Source of the DNA: an uncultured Cytophagales bacterium
GTDB lineage: Bacteria > Bacteroidota > Bacteroidia > Cytophagales > Cyclobacteriaceae
Length of the DNA: 64,000 bases
NCBI GenBank assembly: GCA_913057175.1
Contig: CAJXNP010000003.1
Coordinates: forward strand, 1-64,000
Direction of reading: 5' to 3'
Shown: positions 36,189 through 45,537 of the stretch, piece by piece
Layout: every line of letters begins with the position of its first letter
Numbering within the stretch: the stretch's first letter is position 1
Translations under genes and position numbers: made by a program
Notes under the pieces: model-generated
Seen by the model: only the letters and a program-made list of their open reading frames with translations
Database searches by the model: none
What the model was told of the DNA's origin: nothing

Positions 36189-38588
36189 ATGATAACCCAC
36201 TTTATAAGATCTGCATTTCGCCATTTACTAAAGCATCGAATGCATTCTGTCCTTAACATCACAGGGCTTACGATCGCATTTTCGTGTGTTATGCTTGTGT
36301 CAATTTTCGTAAGGTATGAATTCAGCTACGATGAAGGATATGAAAATGCTGAAAACATCTATCGGGTTATCCAGGAAGACCTGGAAGACGAGTGGAGGGG
36401 AACAAATCTTTGGAATGCAACCAGTGGCTTGCTAAAACCCGCTATTCTAAGTCATTGTCCTGAAGTAATGAATGGAACACGGTTATTGCCCATCGAAGAA
36501 ATCGAAATTGTATTAGATAATCAGCACTTCCTGGATGAGAAATTGTACTTTGTTGAACCCGATTTTTTTGAAGTCTTCTCACACCAATTTATTCATGGAA
36601 ACTCAACTAATGCAGTAAACAATCCTAACAGTTTGGTCATTACGGAATCAACTGCATCAAAATATTTCCCAATTCTTGAGAATCCGGTCGGAAAGCAAAT
36701 CGAAATCAGCAACATCTCTTTTACTATCAGCGGAGTCATCAAGGATGTACCCGAAAATTCGCATTTGCCCATAAACTTTCTGGCTTCTTATCAATCAGTA
36801 TTCGATCCTGCATATGATTTTGGTGATGCTGAATTTGAATGGTTTAACAATAACTTTTCCACCTATGTCACCTTGCAGGAAGGAATTGACGCAAATCCCC
36901 TTGAAAACAAAATCACAGCTACGGTTAAGGAAGTTCGGGGCAGAAATATGCCCGAAGCCTATCATTTGCAAAATATCCGGGACATTCACCTTCACAGTCA
37001 TGTAAACCTGGAAGCAGGCACCAATGGGAACATTCTTTATATCTACATTTTTTCAGGAATTGCACTATTGCTTTTGGTAATTGCCGGATTTAACTATGTG
37101 AACCTGACGAGTGCACAATTGCTCTTTTTCACAAAAGAAACGGGTATAAGAAAAATCACAGGTGCCAGTAAACCTCAGATCTTTTTACAGATTTTAGGCG
37201 AGGCTATTTTGATTTCCCTGGTAGCTTTTGGCTGTTCTCTGTTGGTCGTTAATTTCGTGTTACATCCATTTAGTCAATTGGTAGAAAGGCAATTAACCCA
37301 GGACATGGTATGGAATGCAGGTTATCTTAGTTGGTGGTTCCTTACGATTATACTTTTCGCCATATTGACAAGCCTGTATCCCGCTTTTAGAATTTTAGGT
37401 CTGCATCCCATTCAAGTATTGAAATCCAACAAAATCACATCAAAGGAATCCCTAAAAACAAGAAATTCCCTGGCCATCATCCAGTTTGCCATTTCCATTG
37501 CATTGATCGCTTGTACGATCATTTTGTATCGTCAACTGGACTATGTCAAAAACAAGGAATTAGGTTTTCAAAAAGAAAACATCATCAACATCCAGATACC
37601 GGATATCAATATCGAACAGAAAAAATATTACCCGGCGCTGAAAAATGAATTGAGCCGCTTGCCTGATGTACTGGAAGTAACTTACTCCCAAACTGCATTG
37701 GACAAAGACAATTGGGGAGGAAGCGCACAGTGGGCTGGAAAATCCCCAGATGTCGAGTTGCCATTGTACCATCTCATTGTAGATGAAAACTTCCTTGATT
37801 TTTATGGCATCAATCTCCTTTATGGCCAATCCTTTTCACCGGAAATGAAAGCAGAAGGACGTTCTTCCTATTTCATTTTGAATGAAGCGGCGGTAAAAGC
37901 TATTGGATGGAACGATCCGATAAATAAAAAACTGTCGATGCAAATGTGGTCGGATAGCCGGGTGATTGGGGTGGCAGAAGATTTTCATTACCAACCCTTG
38001 CATCTTGGCATTGAGCCACTGGCCATTTCCCTTGGAAGCCCGGAGCGCCACGCCAATATCATATCCGTTAAAATCAAATCGGAGCAATTGTCAACTACAT
38101 TAAATAATATTGAAACAGTTTACAGCGAGCTTTTCCCGGAGTATCCATTTAATTATCATTTTCTCGATGAAAAACTTAGTGAGTCATACCGAACTGATCA
38201 AAAGCTGGGAACAATGTTCGGCATATTAGCCGCAATAAGCATAGTCGTTGCCTGCCTGGGTTTATTTGGCCTGGCTTCATTTATTGCCAGAAAAAGAATC
38301 AAAGAAATTGGAATCCGAAAAGTAAACGGAGCAAAAGTTTCAGAGATCCTGACCCTGCTGAATAAGGATTTCATTCGATGGGTTGTCATCGCATTTGTGA
38401 TCGCCGTGCCATCTGCTTGGTATGGAATGAATAATTGGCTGGAAAATTTTGCATACAAAACCGCTATGAGCTGGTGGATCTATGTATTAGCAGGTGGAAT
38501 TGCCTTAGTAATTGCACTAATAACTGTGAGCTGGCAGAGCTGGAAAGCGGCGACGAGGAATCCTGTTGAGTCACTCAGATATGAGTGA
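36189..38588 (+). CDS. FtsX/MacB-like ABC permease P5, C-terminal tail duplicated downstream
   Basis: This is a 799-residue permease with TM1 LNITGLTIAFSCVMLVSIFV. Domain 1 shows GVIKDVPENSH and DIHLHSH; the loop after TM2 is KETGIRKITGASK. Domain 2 has GVAEDFHYQPL, DFH at 598-600. The C-terminal block KEIGIRKVNGAKVSEILTLLNKDF is shared with P6. The protein ends NPVESLRYE at TGA 38586-38588. Immediately after, in the same frame, the DNA reads RNPDRALAIVGIEALRYE and a TAA (38643-38645), which is a second copy of the tail carrying a hairpin insertion. The current stop is therefore probably secondary to a duplication or conversion event. Confidence 0.92.
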   Translation: MITHFIRSAFRHLLKHRMHSVLNITGLTIAFSCVMLVSIFVRYEFSYDEGYENAENIYRVIQEDLEDEWRGTNLWNATSGLLKPAILSHCPEVMNGTRLLPIEEIEIVLDNQHFLDEKLYFVEPDFFEVFSHQFIHGNSTNAVNNPNSLVITESTASKYFPILENPVGKQIEISNISFTISGVIKDVPENSHLPINFLASYQSVFDPAYDFGDAEFEWFNNNFSTYVTLQEGIDANPLENKITATVKEVRGRNMPEAYHLQNIRDIHLHSHVNLEAGTNGNILYIYIFSGIALLLLVIAGFNYVNLTSAQLLFFTKETGIRKITGASKPQIFLQILGEAILISLVAFGCSLLVVNFVLHPFSQLVERQLTQDMVWNAGYLSWWFLTIILFAILTSLYPAFRILGLHPIQVLKSNKITSKESLKTRNSLAIIQFAISIALIACTIILYRQLDYVKNKELGFQKENIINIQIPDINIEQKKYYPALKNELSRLPDVLEVTYSQTALDKDNWGGSAQWAGKSPDVELPLYHLIVDENFLDFYGINLLYGQSFSPEMKAEGRSSYFILNEAAVKAIGWNDPINKKLSMQMWSDSRVIGVAEDFHYQPLHLGIEPLAISLGSPERHANIISVKIKSEQLSTTLNNIETVYSELFPEYPFNYHFLDEKLSESYRTDQKLGTMFGILAAISIVVACLGLFGLASFIARKRIKEIGIRKVNGAKVSEILTLLNKDFIRWVVIAFVIAVPSAWYGMNNWLENFAYKTAMSWWIYVLAGGIALVIALITVSWQSWKAATRNPVESLRYE

Positions 38589-38645
38589 CGAAATCCCGAC
38601 AGAGCGTTAGCGATCGTCGGGATAGAGGCGCTACGTTATGAGTAA
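38589..38645 (+). repeat. REP-like hairpin inside a duplicated permease tail
   Basis: Perfect 8-base arms ATCCCGAC (38593-38600) and GTCGGGAT (38616-38623) enclose a 15-base loop. To its right, 38625-38645 encodes EALRYE and TAA, in frame with P5 upstream; to its left CGAAATCCC encodes RNP. The element thus sits at the NP/V junction of a second RNPVEALRYE tail. No transposase gene is near. Confidence 0.75.
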
Positions 38646-38808
38646 TTGCAGAGGGCAGAGAGCGGAGGGCAAAGGGAAAATTAAAAATTTGTCTTTGTGA
38701 ACCTCTGTGAAAAATCTTTGTGAGACTCTGTGGTACAACTATTTGACTAATTGAATACAACAATATGCAGAAGGAGTTCAATATTGAAAACGGAAAACCA
38801 AAAACACT
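38646..38808. repeat. Purine tract plus CTCTGTG repeat after P5
   Basis: A GCAGAGGGCAGAGAGCGGAG tract (38649-38677) is followed by AAAATTAAAAATTTGTCTTT and GTGAACCTCTGTGAAAAATC with a GAGACTCTGTGGTACAAC end near 38740. It matches the copy after P4 almost base for base over about 50 bases. Confidence 0.75.
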
Positions 38809-41220
38809 ATGTTAAAAAACTACATTAAAACCGCCATTCGAAGCTTGTTAAAAAACAGGTTGTTTTCTGTGATCAATATTTCCGGATTGGCCATTGGATT
38901 GGTTTCCTTTGCCATCATCATGCTCTACGTCAATTATGAGCTGAGTTATGATAGGTTTTACGATAAGGCGGAAAACATTTACCGGGTTTATATGGATTAC
39001 CTGGAAGGAGATCAATATGAACCAGGAGATGCTCAAACTTACAATCTAACCGGTCCTACTCTGAAAAAGGAATTCGCCGAAGTCCTGGATTTTTTCCGGC
39101 TTTACCGACTTGACAAAACTTCCATTGAATTTGACAATGAAATCATCGAAGTGCCAAACGGACACCTGGCAGACCCCTCCTATTTGACGATTTTCTCCAC
39201 GCCCCTATTGAGTGGTGATATCAAATCAGCACTTGTCGAGCCTAATTCCATAGTATTGACCCAGCATATTTCAAAAAAGATTTTCGGCGATGCCAATCCT
39301 ATTGGGAAATCAATAATCGCTTATCACAGCGGGCAGAAAACTATGATGACTGTCACAGGCATCCTGGAGGATATTCCTGAAAACACCCACATGAAAACCA
39401 ATTTCCTGGTTTCATTCTCCACTTTTTACAAATGGAGAGTGACTAATCCACAAGAGCTCAATTGGAACAACAATAATTTTTTCACCTACCTCCTACTTGA
39501 CAAAAACGCCAATATTGATGGACTGCGTCAGAAATTAGCAAAAATGGATGTTCCGCTTGATGGTGAAAGACACAATATCGAAGCGCTGACCAGCATTCAC
39601 TTATACTCCGACAAACCATATGAAGCTGAGGCAAATGGAAACGCTACACGAGTGAAATTTTTGCTGGCTATCGGTATCATCATCCTTGTCCTCTCCTGGT
39701 TGAATTATATCAACCTCACGACCTCCAAATCATCGGAACGGACAAAGGAAATTGGCGTGAGGAAGGTATCCGGGGCGCGAAAAAACCAATTGGTCGCACA
39801 GTTTATTTCCGAATCTCTTCTTTTGAACCTGCTGGCTTTAGCACTGGCAACAGGTGTGGTAGTTGCTTGCCTCCCCTATTTTGAAGCCTTTTCGGGAAAA
39901 CAACTTCTTGCCGGTTTAAGCTGGAATACGACATTGTTGTGGTTAGCTGGAATCCCTTTGATTGGCACCTTTCTCTCATCCGTATATCCGGCCGTTTTGC
40001 TATCCGGGTTTAACCCTTCAGGAATTCTAAAAGGAAGCATCAAGTCCTACTATCAAAGCAGTGGCATTCGAACCGGCTTAATTATCGCCCAATTCATGAT
40101 TACTATCGTTTTGATGATCGGCACCTTTACCATTATCAAGCAAATAAAGTTCATCGAGGATCAACCGCTAGGGATCAATTTAGATCAGGTAATTTCGATA
40201 AAGGGAGAGATCATCGACGAAAAGGAAAATTTTGCTACAGCTTTTACCACCTTACGGGAGGAAATACAAAATTTACCGTATGTGAAAGCCGTTTCATCAT
40301 CCTGGACCTATCCGGGCGAGGGTTATGACAACCTGGGTTCATTCATGAGCTTGACATATCCTGACGGCACACATGATGCGCGAACAAACTGGTTTACTTA
40401 CGAGGCAGATCATGCGTACATTCCTTTAATGAATTTGAAATTGCTGGCCGGTGCAAATTTTTCCGAATCCCCCGAATCAAATAGAGGTCAAGTGATTATT
40501 AACGAAGCTGCCCTTAAAAAACTCGGCTTTCAAAATCCGGAATACGCTGTGAACCAAAAAATCCATTTTTGGGGACAGGACCGCTTTATTACCGGTGTTA
40601 TTCAAGACTACCATCACTTTGGACTCAAAAATGAAATAGAGCCACTCATCCTGCGTTTCGAGCCTATCACCGGAGGTCTGCTCGTGAAATTAGATCAAAA
40701 CTACACATCTATAGCCGGAACAAAGGAAGCCATTGATGGCTTGAATGAAATTTGGGAAATGGTCTTTCCAAAAAGTGCCTTTCAATACAGTTTTGTAGAA
40801 GCAAAATTTGCTGCTCAATACCAGGAAGACACCCAATTTGGGAAGGTTTTTAGCTTTTTCACCTTCCTGGCGATCTTCATTGCTTCATTGGGGTTGTTTG
40901 GCCTGGCCTCCTATCGCTGTATGGTTCGTACTAAAGAAATTGGCGTGAGAAAAGTCAATGGGGCAAAAGTCTCAGAAATCCTGACCATGCTAAACAAAGA
41001 TTTTATCAGATGGATAGTGATTGCATTGGTCATCGCATCTCCAATTGCCTGGTTTGCCATGAATAATTGGTTGGAGAATTTTGCCTACAGGACAGACCTG
41101 AGTTGGTGGATTTTTTCATTGGCGGGACTATTGGCTTTGGGGATTGCCCTGCTTACAGTAAGCTGGCAAAGCTGGAAGGCGGCGACAAGGAATCCGGTTG
41201 AGGCGCTCAGGTATGAATAG
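38809..41220 (+). CDS. FtsX/MacB-like ABC permease P6
   Basis: This is an 803-residue permease with the N terminus MLKNYIKTAIRSLLKNRLFS, the start form used by most later members. Domain 1 has GILEDIPENTH and SIHLYSD; the loop after TM2 is KEIGVRKVSGARK. Domain 2 has GVIQDYHHFGL, DYH at 600-602. The C-terminal block KEIGVRKVNGAKVSEILTMLNKDF to NPVEALRYE is very close to P5, so these two look like the most recent pair in the array. It is the last member before the minus-strand M28 gene. A purine tract and the third CTCTGTG repeat follow its stop. Confidence 0.93.
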   Translation: MLKNYIKTAIRSLLKNRLFSVINISGLAIGLVSFAIIMLYVNYELSYDRFYDKAENIYRVYMDYLEGDQYEPGDAQTYNLTGPTLKKEFAEVLDFFRLYRLDKTSIEFDNEIIEVPNGHLADPSYLTIFSTPLLSGDIKSALVEPNSIVLTQHISKKIFGDANPIGKSIIAYHSGQKTMMTVTGILEDIPENTHMKTNFLVSFSTFYKWRVTNPQELNWNNNNFFTYLLLDKNANIDGLRQKLAKMDVPLDGERHNIEALTSIHLYSDKPYEAEANGNATRVKFLLAIGIIILVLSWLNYINLTTSKSSERTKEIGVRKVSGARKNQLVAQFISESLLLNLLALALATGVVVACLPYFEAFSGKQLLAGLSWNTTLLWLAGIPLIGTFLSSVYPAVLLSGFNPSGILKGSIKSYYQSSGIRTGLIIAQFMITIVLMIGTFTIIKQIKFIEDQPLGINLDQVISIKGEIIDEKENFATAFTTLREEIQNLPYVKAVSSSWTYPGEGYDNLGSFMSLTYPDGTHDARTNWFTYEADHAYIPLMNLKLLAGANFSESPESNRGQVIINEAALKKLGFQNPEYAVNQKIHFWGQDRFITGVIQDYHHFGLKNEIEPLILRFEPITGGLLVKLDQNYTSIAGTKEAIDGLNEIWEMVFPKSAFQYSFVEAKFAAQYQEDTQFGKVFSFFTFLAIFIASLGLFGLASYRCMVRTKEIGVRKVNGAKVSEILTMLNKDFIRWIVIALVIASPIAWFAMNNWLENFAYRTDLSWWIFSLAGLLALGIALLTVSWQSWKAATRNPVEALRYE

Positions 41221-41402
41221 TAAGAGTTGAAAGGAAAGATGCAGAGGGCAGAGAGCGGAGAGCAGAGGGAAAGGGTGGACAAGTTTTGTAATCAGTGATA
41301 AGTTTATCTCTGTGAACCTCTGTGAATAATCTTTGTGCAACTCCGTGGTATAATTGTTTAGAGATAGCAAAATTCAGAAGGAAAATTCATAGCAAACAAA
41401 AA
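41221..41402. repeat. Purine tract plus CTCTGTG repeat after P6
   Basis: A purine tract at about 41230-41275 is followed by GTGAACCTCTGTGAATAATC and CAACTCCGTGGTATAATTG (about 41310-41356). This is the third and most diverged copy. It separates the convergent P6 and M28 genes. Confidence 0.7.
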
Positions 41403-42758
41403 TTACCGCATAACCCCCGAAGGAAAAGAAATCACACTTTCAAACCCATTCTTTCCGACCGTTGCCACACCAAATAAATAATTGTCAATCACAATTCCTT
41501 CCAATGTGAATTCATCCACATCCCCCACAAACCTAGAAAATTCCCATTGCGGAGAAGTGGTATATCGCCAATAGATTTTGTAGCCCAACAATTCCGGATC
41601 AGTTGATTTTTTCCATTTCAATCGTGTGGATGGTTCAACGACTCCTCCGATTTGCACACTATCAGGCGCTAATGGCGCCCAAGCCAGTGAGGCCAGATTG
41701 ATAGCATTTACGGCTGTTAGTTTCCTGGCGTATTCAAAATCGACACCCTCGATCACATCTCCGTATTCAATGCCATCTTCCACACGAATATCCTGGTGCT
41801 GGCGATTGTAATTTTCATGTGCTTCCATGATCCTGACTCCGGCAAATCCTGCATCATTAAAAGGCCGGTGATGACCTCCCCTGCCGAAACGGTCCAGCCG
41901 GTAGATCATCATCGGATTCATTTCGGGCATGTATTCCAATGTGGTTTTATGGATATACCTGGCCAGCTGTCGCGAAATGCCGTCAACTTCGCCACCGTAA
42001 AACCGTCGCCTTCTTCGTTCCTCTTCCGTTTCCGTGACCGGAGTAGGCTCAGAAAAAATACGGAAGGTGCGATTATCGATCGCCCCATCTACCCCTTTGA
42101 TGTTTCCGATCATATCGTTGTTTAAGACCCCGATAATATCCCAGTTTTGCTCCTTTGCCACTTCAGCCATGTATTTTCCACCGAAAAGGCCTTGTTCCTC
42201 TCCGGACAAGCCTGCATAAACAATAGAATTGGGAAAATTATATTTTGTCAAAATCCTGGCTGCTTCCAATGTACCAGCCATCCCGGAGGCATTATCATTC
42301 GCCCCGGGTGATTCATCCGTGGAATTCATTGGATCACTGACTCTGCTGTCGATATCTCCCGACATGATAATGTAGCTGTTGGGATTTTTGGTGCCTCTCT
42401 GGATGGCGACCACATTGACAACGTAGGCATCTTCTTTTATGCGCGTTTCCGGATCACCTTTCACGAAGTAGTACTGGTAAGAAACCTCCAGGCAGCCATT
42501 ACATTCTTCTGATATTTTTTCGAATTCACTATTAATCCATCGACGGGCAGCGCCAATACCACGAGTCTTGGAAGTTGTATCTGACAAGGTATGTCGGGTG
42601 CCAAAACTTACCAGTTTTTGAATATCCTTTTCGATTCGATTCGCCGAAACGGCATCTATGATTTCATATACCTTAATACTTTCCTGTGCTTTAAGATCGG
42701 GCGAAATGAAAAGGAAAATGCATATAAAGATCAATGAAATAGCTATTGTTGTTTTCAT
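41403..42758 (-). CDS. M28 family (Zn aminopeptidase-like) peptidase with C-terminal Fn3-like domain
   Basis: This is a 451-residue secreted protein (MKTTIAISLIFICIFLFIS signal). M28 landmarks are visible: PGANDNASG (bridging Asp), GLSGEEQGLFGG (Glu pair), NNDMIGN (Asp) and a late His in EAHENYNRQHQ. The first metal ligand is normally His in a GHxDS motif; here the sequence is SGDIDSR with Asp135 (GAT, one base from CAT). The last 90 residues (from about 360, TRLKWKKSTDPELLGYKIYW) look like a fibronectin type III fold. It is the only gene on the minus strand between P6 and P7 and splits the permease array. A link with the exporter is not evident. Confidence 0.9.
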   Translation of the reverse strand: MKTTIAISLIFICIFLFISPDLKAQESIKVYEIIDAVSANRIEKDIQKLVSFGTRHTLSDTTSKTRGIGAARRWINSEFEKISEECNGCLEVSYQYYFVKGDPETRIKEDAYVVNVVAIQRGTKNPNSYIIMSGDIDSRVSDPMNSTDESPGANDNASGMAGTLEAARILTKYNFPNSIVYAGLSGEEQGLFGGKYMAEVAKEQNWDIIGVLNNDMIGNIKGVDGAIDNRTFRIFSEPTPVTETEEERRRRRFYGGEVDGISRQLARYIHKTTLEYMPEMNPMMIYRLDRFGRGGHHRPFNDAGFAGVRIMEAHENYNRQHQDIRVEDGIEYGDVIEGVDFEYARKLTAVNAINLASLAWAPLAPDSVQIGGVVEPSTRLKWKKSTDPELLGYKIYWRYTTSPQWEFSRFVGDVDEFTLEGIVIDNYLFGVATVGKNGFESVISFPSGVMR

Positions 42759-43065
42759 TTTGTGGATTTTAGTTTATCCTAAAATAAAAACGGATTGAGT
42801 CTTATTCAAAAAGACAGCTGTTTTTTAAGAAAACCTGGACTTCATATTATAACCTACTGTTCACTATCTTGACACCCGTATGTCAATTAATTATACAAAT
42901 AATAACCAAACATTTAATTAACTATTTGATTATGAATTAATTATATTTCAGGCACACTATTTATGTTTTTAATTTTACTGCGTTTGAACACTTGATAACT
43001 TAGGTGAAAATCCAATGATAGTTTAAAGTAGCAAGAAGGCGCAAACGATATTTAAAAAAACAACC
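42759..43065. promoter_or_regulatory. AT-rich divergent leader of P7 and the M28 gene
   Basis: No gene is present. The perfect inverted repeat TTGACACCCGTATGTCAA (42869-42886) has 6-base arms. Further on TTTCAGGCACACTATTT (42946-42962) resembles a sequence upstream of P13. The region lacks the purine and hairpin repeats found elsewhere, which fits a true promoter region driving P7. Confidence 0.4.
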
Positions 43066-45537
43066 ATGCTTAAAAACTACCTGAAAATCGCGCTTCGAAA
43101 CCTTTCCAAATACAGGAGCTATTCCATGATTAACATCGGCGGTCTTGCCATTGGCATTGCCAGTTGCCTGCTGATTTCCCTTTTTATTTACGATGAACTC
43201 ACGTTCGACCGCATGTTTGCAGATGCTGAGCGTATTTACAGGGTAAATATTGACAATAAAACTGCCGGGGAAGTAAGCTACTATGCCGCTGTTTCCGGGC
43301 CTTTGGCAGAGGTTGTTCAGCGCGACTATCCACATGCGGAAATGGTGACGCGATTCCGAAACATGGGAAGCATTTTAGTTCGCGAAAAAGATGCTGAACA
43401 AAATGTCAAAGAAGAGCATGTGATAGGTGTGGATTCTACATTCTTCGAAATGTTTGGATTGGAGCTATTGTTTGGAAATGAGAAAACAGCCTTGCAAAAC
43501 CCAAAATCAATCATCCTAACCAAAACAGCAGCAGCAAAATATTTTAATACCAATGAGGCAGTTGGCAAGGTTCTCTTGATGGATAATTCAGAAACATACA
43601 CCGTAACAGGAGTAATTGATGATTTGCCAAAAAATTCCTTTTTGAGAGATCATTCTGTTTTCATCTCGATCAATAGCTTCAAAGACCACACTACCGAAGC
43701 GTGGAACACCTGGTATTTCCCAACCTTCGTCAAACTCGTACCCGGCGCTCAAGAAAAAGATTTTCAGGAATACCTGGGAACCGTCAAAGAAAGGTACTTA
43801 ATCCCCTGGGCGATGACTTTTGTACCAGGATTGACCCTGGAAAAAGCCCGGGAATCCGAAAAAAAGAATGGCGATTTTATGATATTCAACGCTACCCCAC
43901 TAACGGATATTCATTTGCATTCCAAAAACCGGGAAAAAGAATTCAGCGCCAACAGCGATATACAAAACATTTATATCCTCACCGTCATCGGAATTTTTCT
44001 ACTTCTTTTAGCAAGTGTGAATTTCATGAATTTATCGACCGCTCATTCCCTGAAAAGGGCAAAAGAAGTCGGAATTCGCAAAACGCTTGGATCCAACCGG
44101 TTTGGCCTTATCGGTCAATTCCTGAGCGAATCGGGATTGATCTCTATCCTATCCCTTTTCATAGCCATTGGGTTGTCTGTTCTTCTTTTACCCTATTTCA
44201 ACGCCCTCTCAGGAAAAGCGATTTCCATACCTTTTAACAATCCTTTATTCTGGATTATTCTGACAACTGCTGTCGCAATTTTGAGCTTATTCTCCGGTAC
44301 CTACCCTGCCTTTTTCATGTCCAGGTTTATGCCTGTCAAAGCCCTAAAAGGAAATGGCAAGCAACTGTCCGGAGGAGGAGGCATCCGCAATTACCTTGTG
44401 GTATTCCAATTTGCCGTATCTGTTCTGCTGATCGCATGTACATTGGTGGTCTATCAGCAATTAAACTTTATTCAAAACAAAGACCTGGGATATCAAAAAG
44501 ACCAGATCCTGATCATAGAGGATGTTCAAGCGGCAGGAAAACATGTTGAGTCCTTCAAACAGGAGGTGAAAGAATTAGCCAATGTCGAAAATGCTTCATT
44601 GAGCAGCTATTTGCCAACTCCATCACGCCGCTCAGCCGGAACATATTTCAAAGAGGGAGCAGCAGAATCTGGTGAATTCAACTCGGATAACGCGGTCATA
44701 ATCGGTAAATGGGAAATTGATTATGACTACCTGCCTACACTTGACATTGAGTTCATCAAAGGAAGAAATTTTGACCAAAAATTTTCAACTGACTCCAACG
44801 CTGTCATTTTAAATGAATCTGCACTTGCCATGTTGGGAGTTTCAGCGGAAGAAGCTATCGGTATGCGCCTTACAGACGATTTTCATCGCCCGGATAAGGA
44901 AAACATGAAGTATTCCACCGTCATTGGAGTGGTGAAGAACTTTCATTTTGAATCGTTGAGGAATTCAATTGATGGTATGACCTTTACATTGGGAAGCGAT
45001 GCCAATAAAATGATCGTCAAACTCCAGTCGGGCGAATTTTCGGAGACGGTTTCTTCTATTAAAAGCAAGTGGGAAAAAGTCGCCCCTACGCAGCCATTTA
45101 ATTATTATTTTATGGATGAATCATTCAACAGCACCTATGAAGCAGAACAACGGCTTGGAAAAACATTTATCACCTTTACTTCCTTGTCCATATTCATTGC
45201 ATGCCTCGGTTTATTCGGCCTGGCAGTATTCAGTACGGAAAAACGAACCAAGGAAATTGGCATCCGAAAAGTGATGGGCGCTACGGTTTCCAGCGTTCTG
45301 GTATTGGTATCAAAAGACTTTTTGAAACTGGTATTGATTGGTGGATTGATCGCCATCCCTGCAGCCTGGTGGGCCATGGATAGATGGTTGCAGGACTTTT
45401 CCTACAGGATTAATATTAGCTGGTGGGTTTTTGCCCTTTCGGGATTGGCAGCAATTCTTATTGCCCTTGTTACGGTTAGCACTCAGGCTCTGAAAACGGC
45501 CATTACGAATCCGGTGGATTCTTTGAGGAATGAGTAA
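43066..45537 (+). CDS. FtsX/MacB-like ABC permease P7
   Basis: At 823 residues this is the longest member. The N terminus MLKNYLKIALRNLSKYRSYS precedes TM1. Domain 1 carries GVIDDLPKNSF and DIHLHSK with an extra segment (about PGLTLEKARESEKKNGD) before it; the loop after TM2 is KEVGIRKTLGSNR. Domain 2 has GVVKNFHFESL, NFH at 625-627, with an insert before it (TDDFHRPDKENMKYS). The tail is NPVDSLRNE, and its last helices resemble those of P11 (VSSVLVLVSKDFLKLV), not P1-P6. It follows the M28 gene with its own 307-base divergent leader, so a new transcription unit probably starts here. Confidence 0.93.
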   Translation: MLKNYLKIALRNLSKYRSYSMINIGGLAIGIASCLLISLFIYDELTFDRMFADAERIYRVNIDNKTAGEVSYYAAVSGPLAEVVQRDYPHAEMVTRFRNMGSILVREKDAEQNVKEEHVIGVDSTFFEMFGLELLFGNEKTALQNPKSIILTKTAAAKYFNTNEAVGKVLLMDNSETYTVTGVIDDLPKNSFLRDHSVFISINSFKDHTTEAWNTWYFPTFVKLVPGAQEKDFQEYLGTVKERYLIPWAMTFVPGLTLEKARESEKKNGDFMIFNATPLTDIHLHSKNREKEFSANSDIQNIYILTVIGIFLLLLASVNFMNLSTAHSLKRAKEVGIRKTLGSNRFGLIGQFLSESGLISILSLFIAIGLSVLLLPYFNALSGKAISIPFNNPLFWIILTTAVAILSLFSGTYPAFFMSRFMPVKALKGNGKQLSGGGGIRNYLVVFQFAVSVLLIACTLVVYQQLNFIQNKDLGYQKDQILIIEDVQAAGKHVESFKQEVKELANVENASLSSYLPTPSRRSAGTYFKEGAAESGEFNSDNAVIIGKWEIDYDYLPTLDIEFIKGRNFDQKFSTDSNAVILNESALAMLGVSAEEAIGMRLTDDFHRPDKENMKYSTVIGVVKNFHFESLRNSIDGMTFTLGSDANKMIVKLQSGEFSETVSSIKSKWEKVAPTQPFNYYFMDESFNSTYEAEQRLGKTFITFTSLSIFIACLGLFGLAVFSTEKRTKEIGIRKVMGATVSSVLVLVSKDFLKLVLIGGLIAIPAAWWAMDRWLQDFSYRINISWWVFALSGLAAILIALVTVSTQALKTAITNPVDSLRNE

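Noticed and set aside
42946-42966. Sigma-54 promoters at the CAGGCAC sequences before P7 and P13
   Set aside because: The -12 GC is missing at the required distance in both, so only a shared motif is reported.
43701-44237. 178-codon plus-strand ORF inside P7
   Set aside because: It is an overlapping-frame shadow rich in Arg and Ser, with no homology character.
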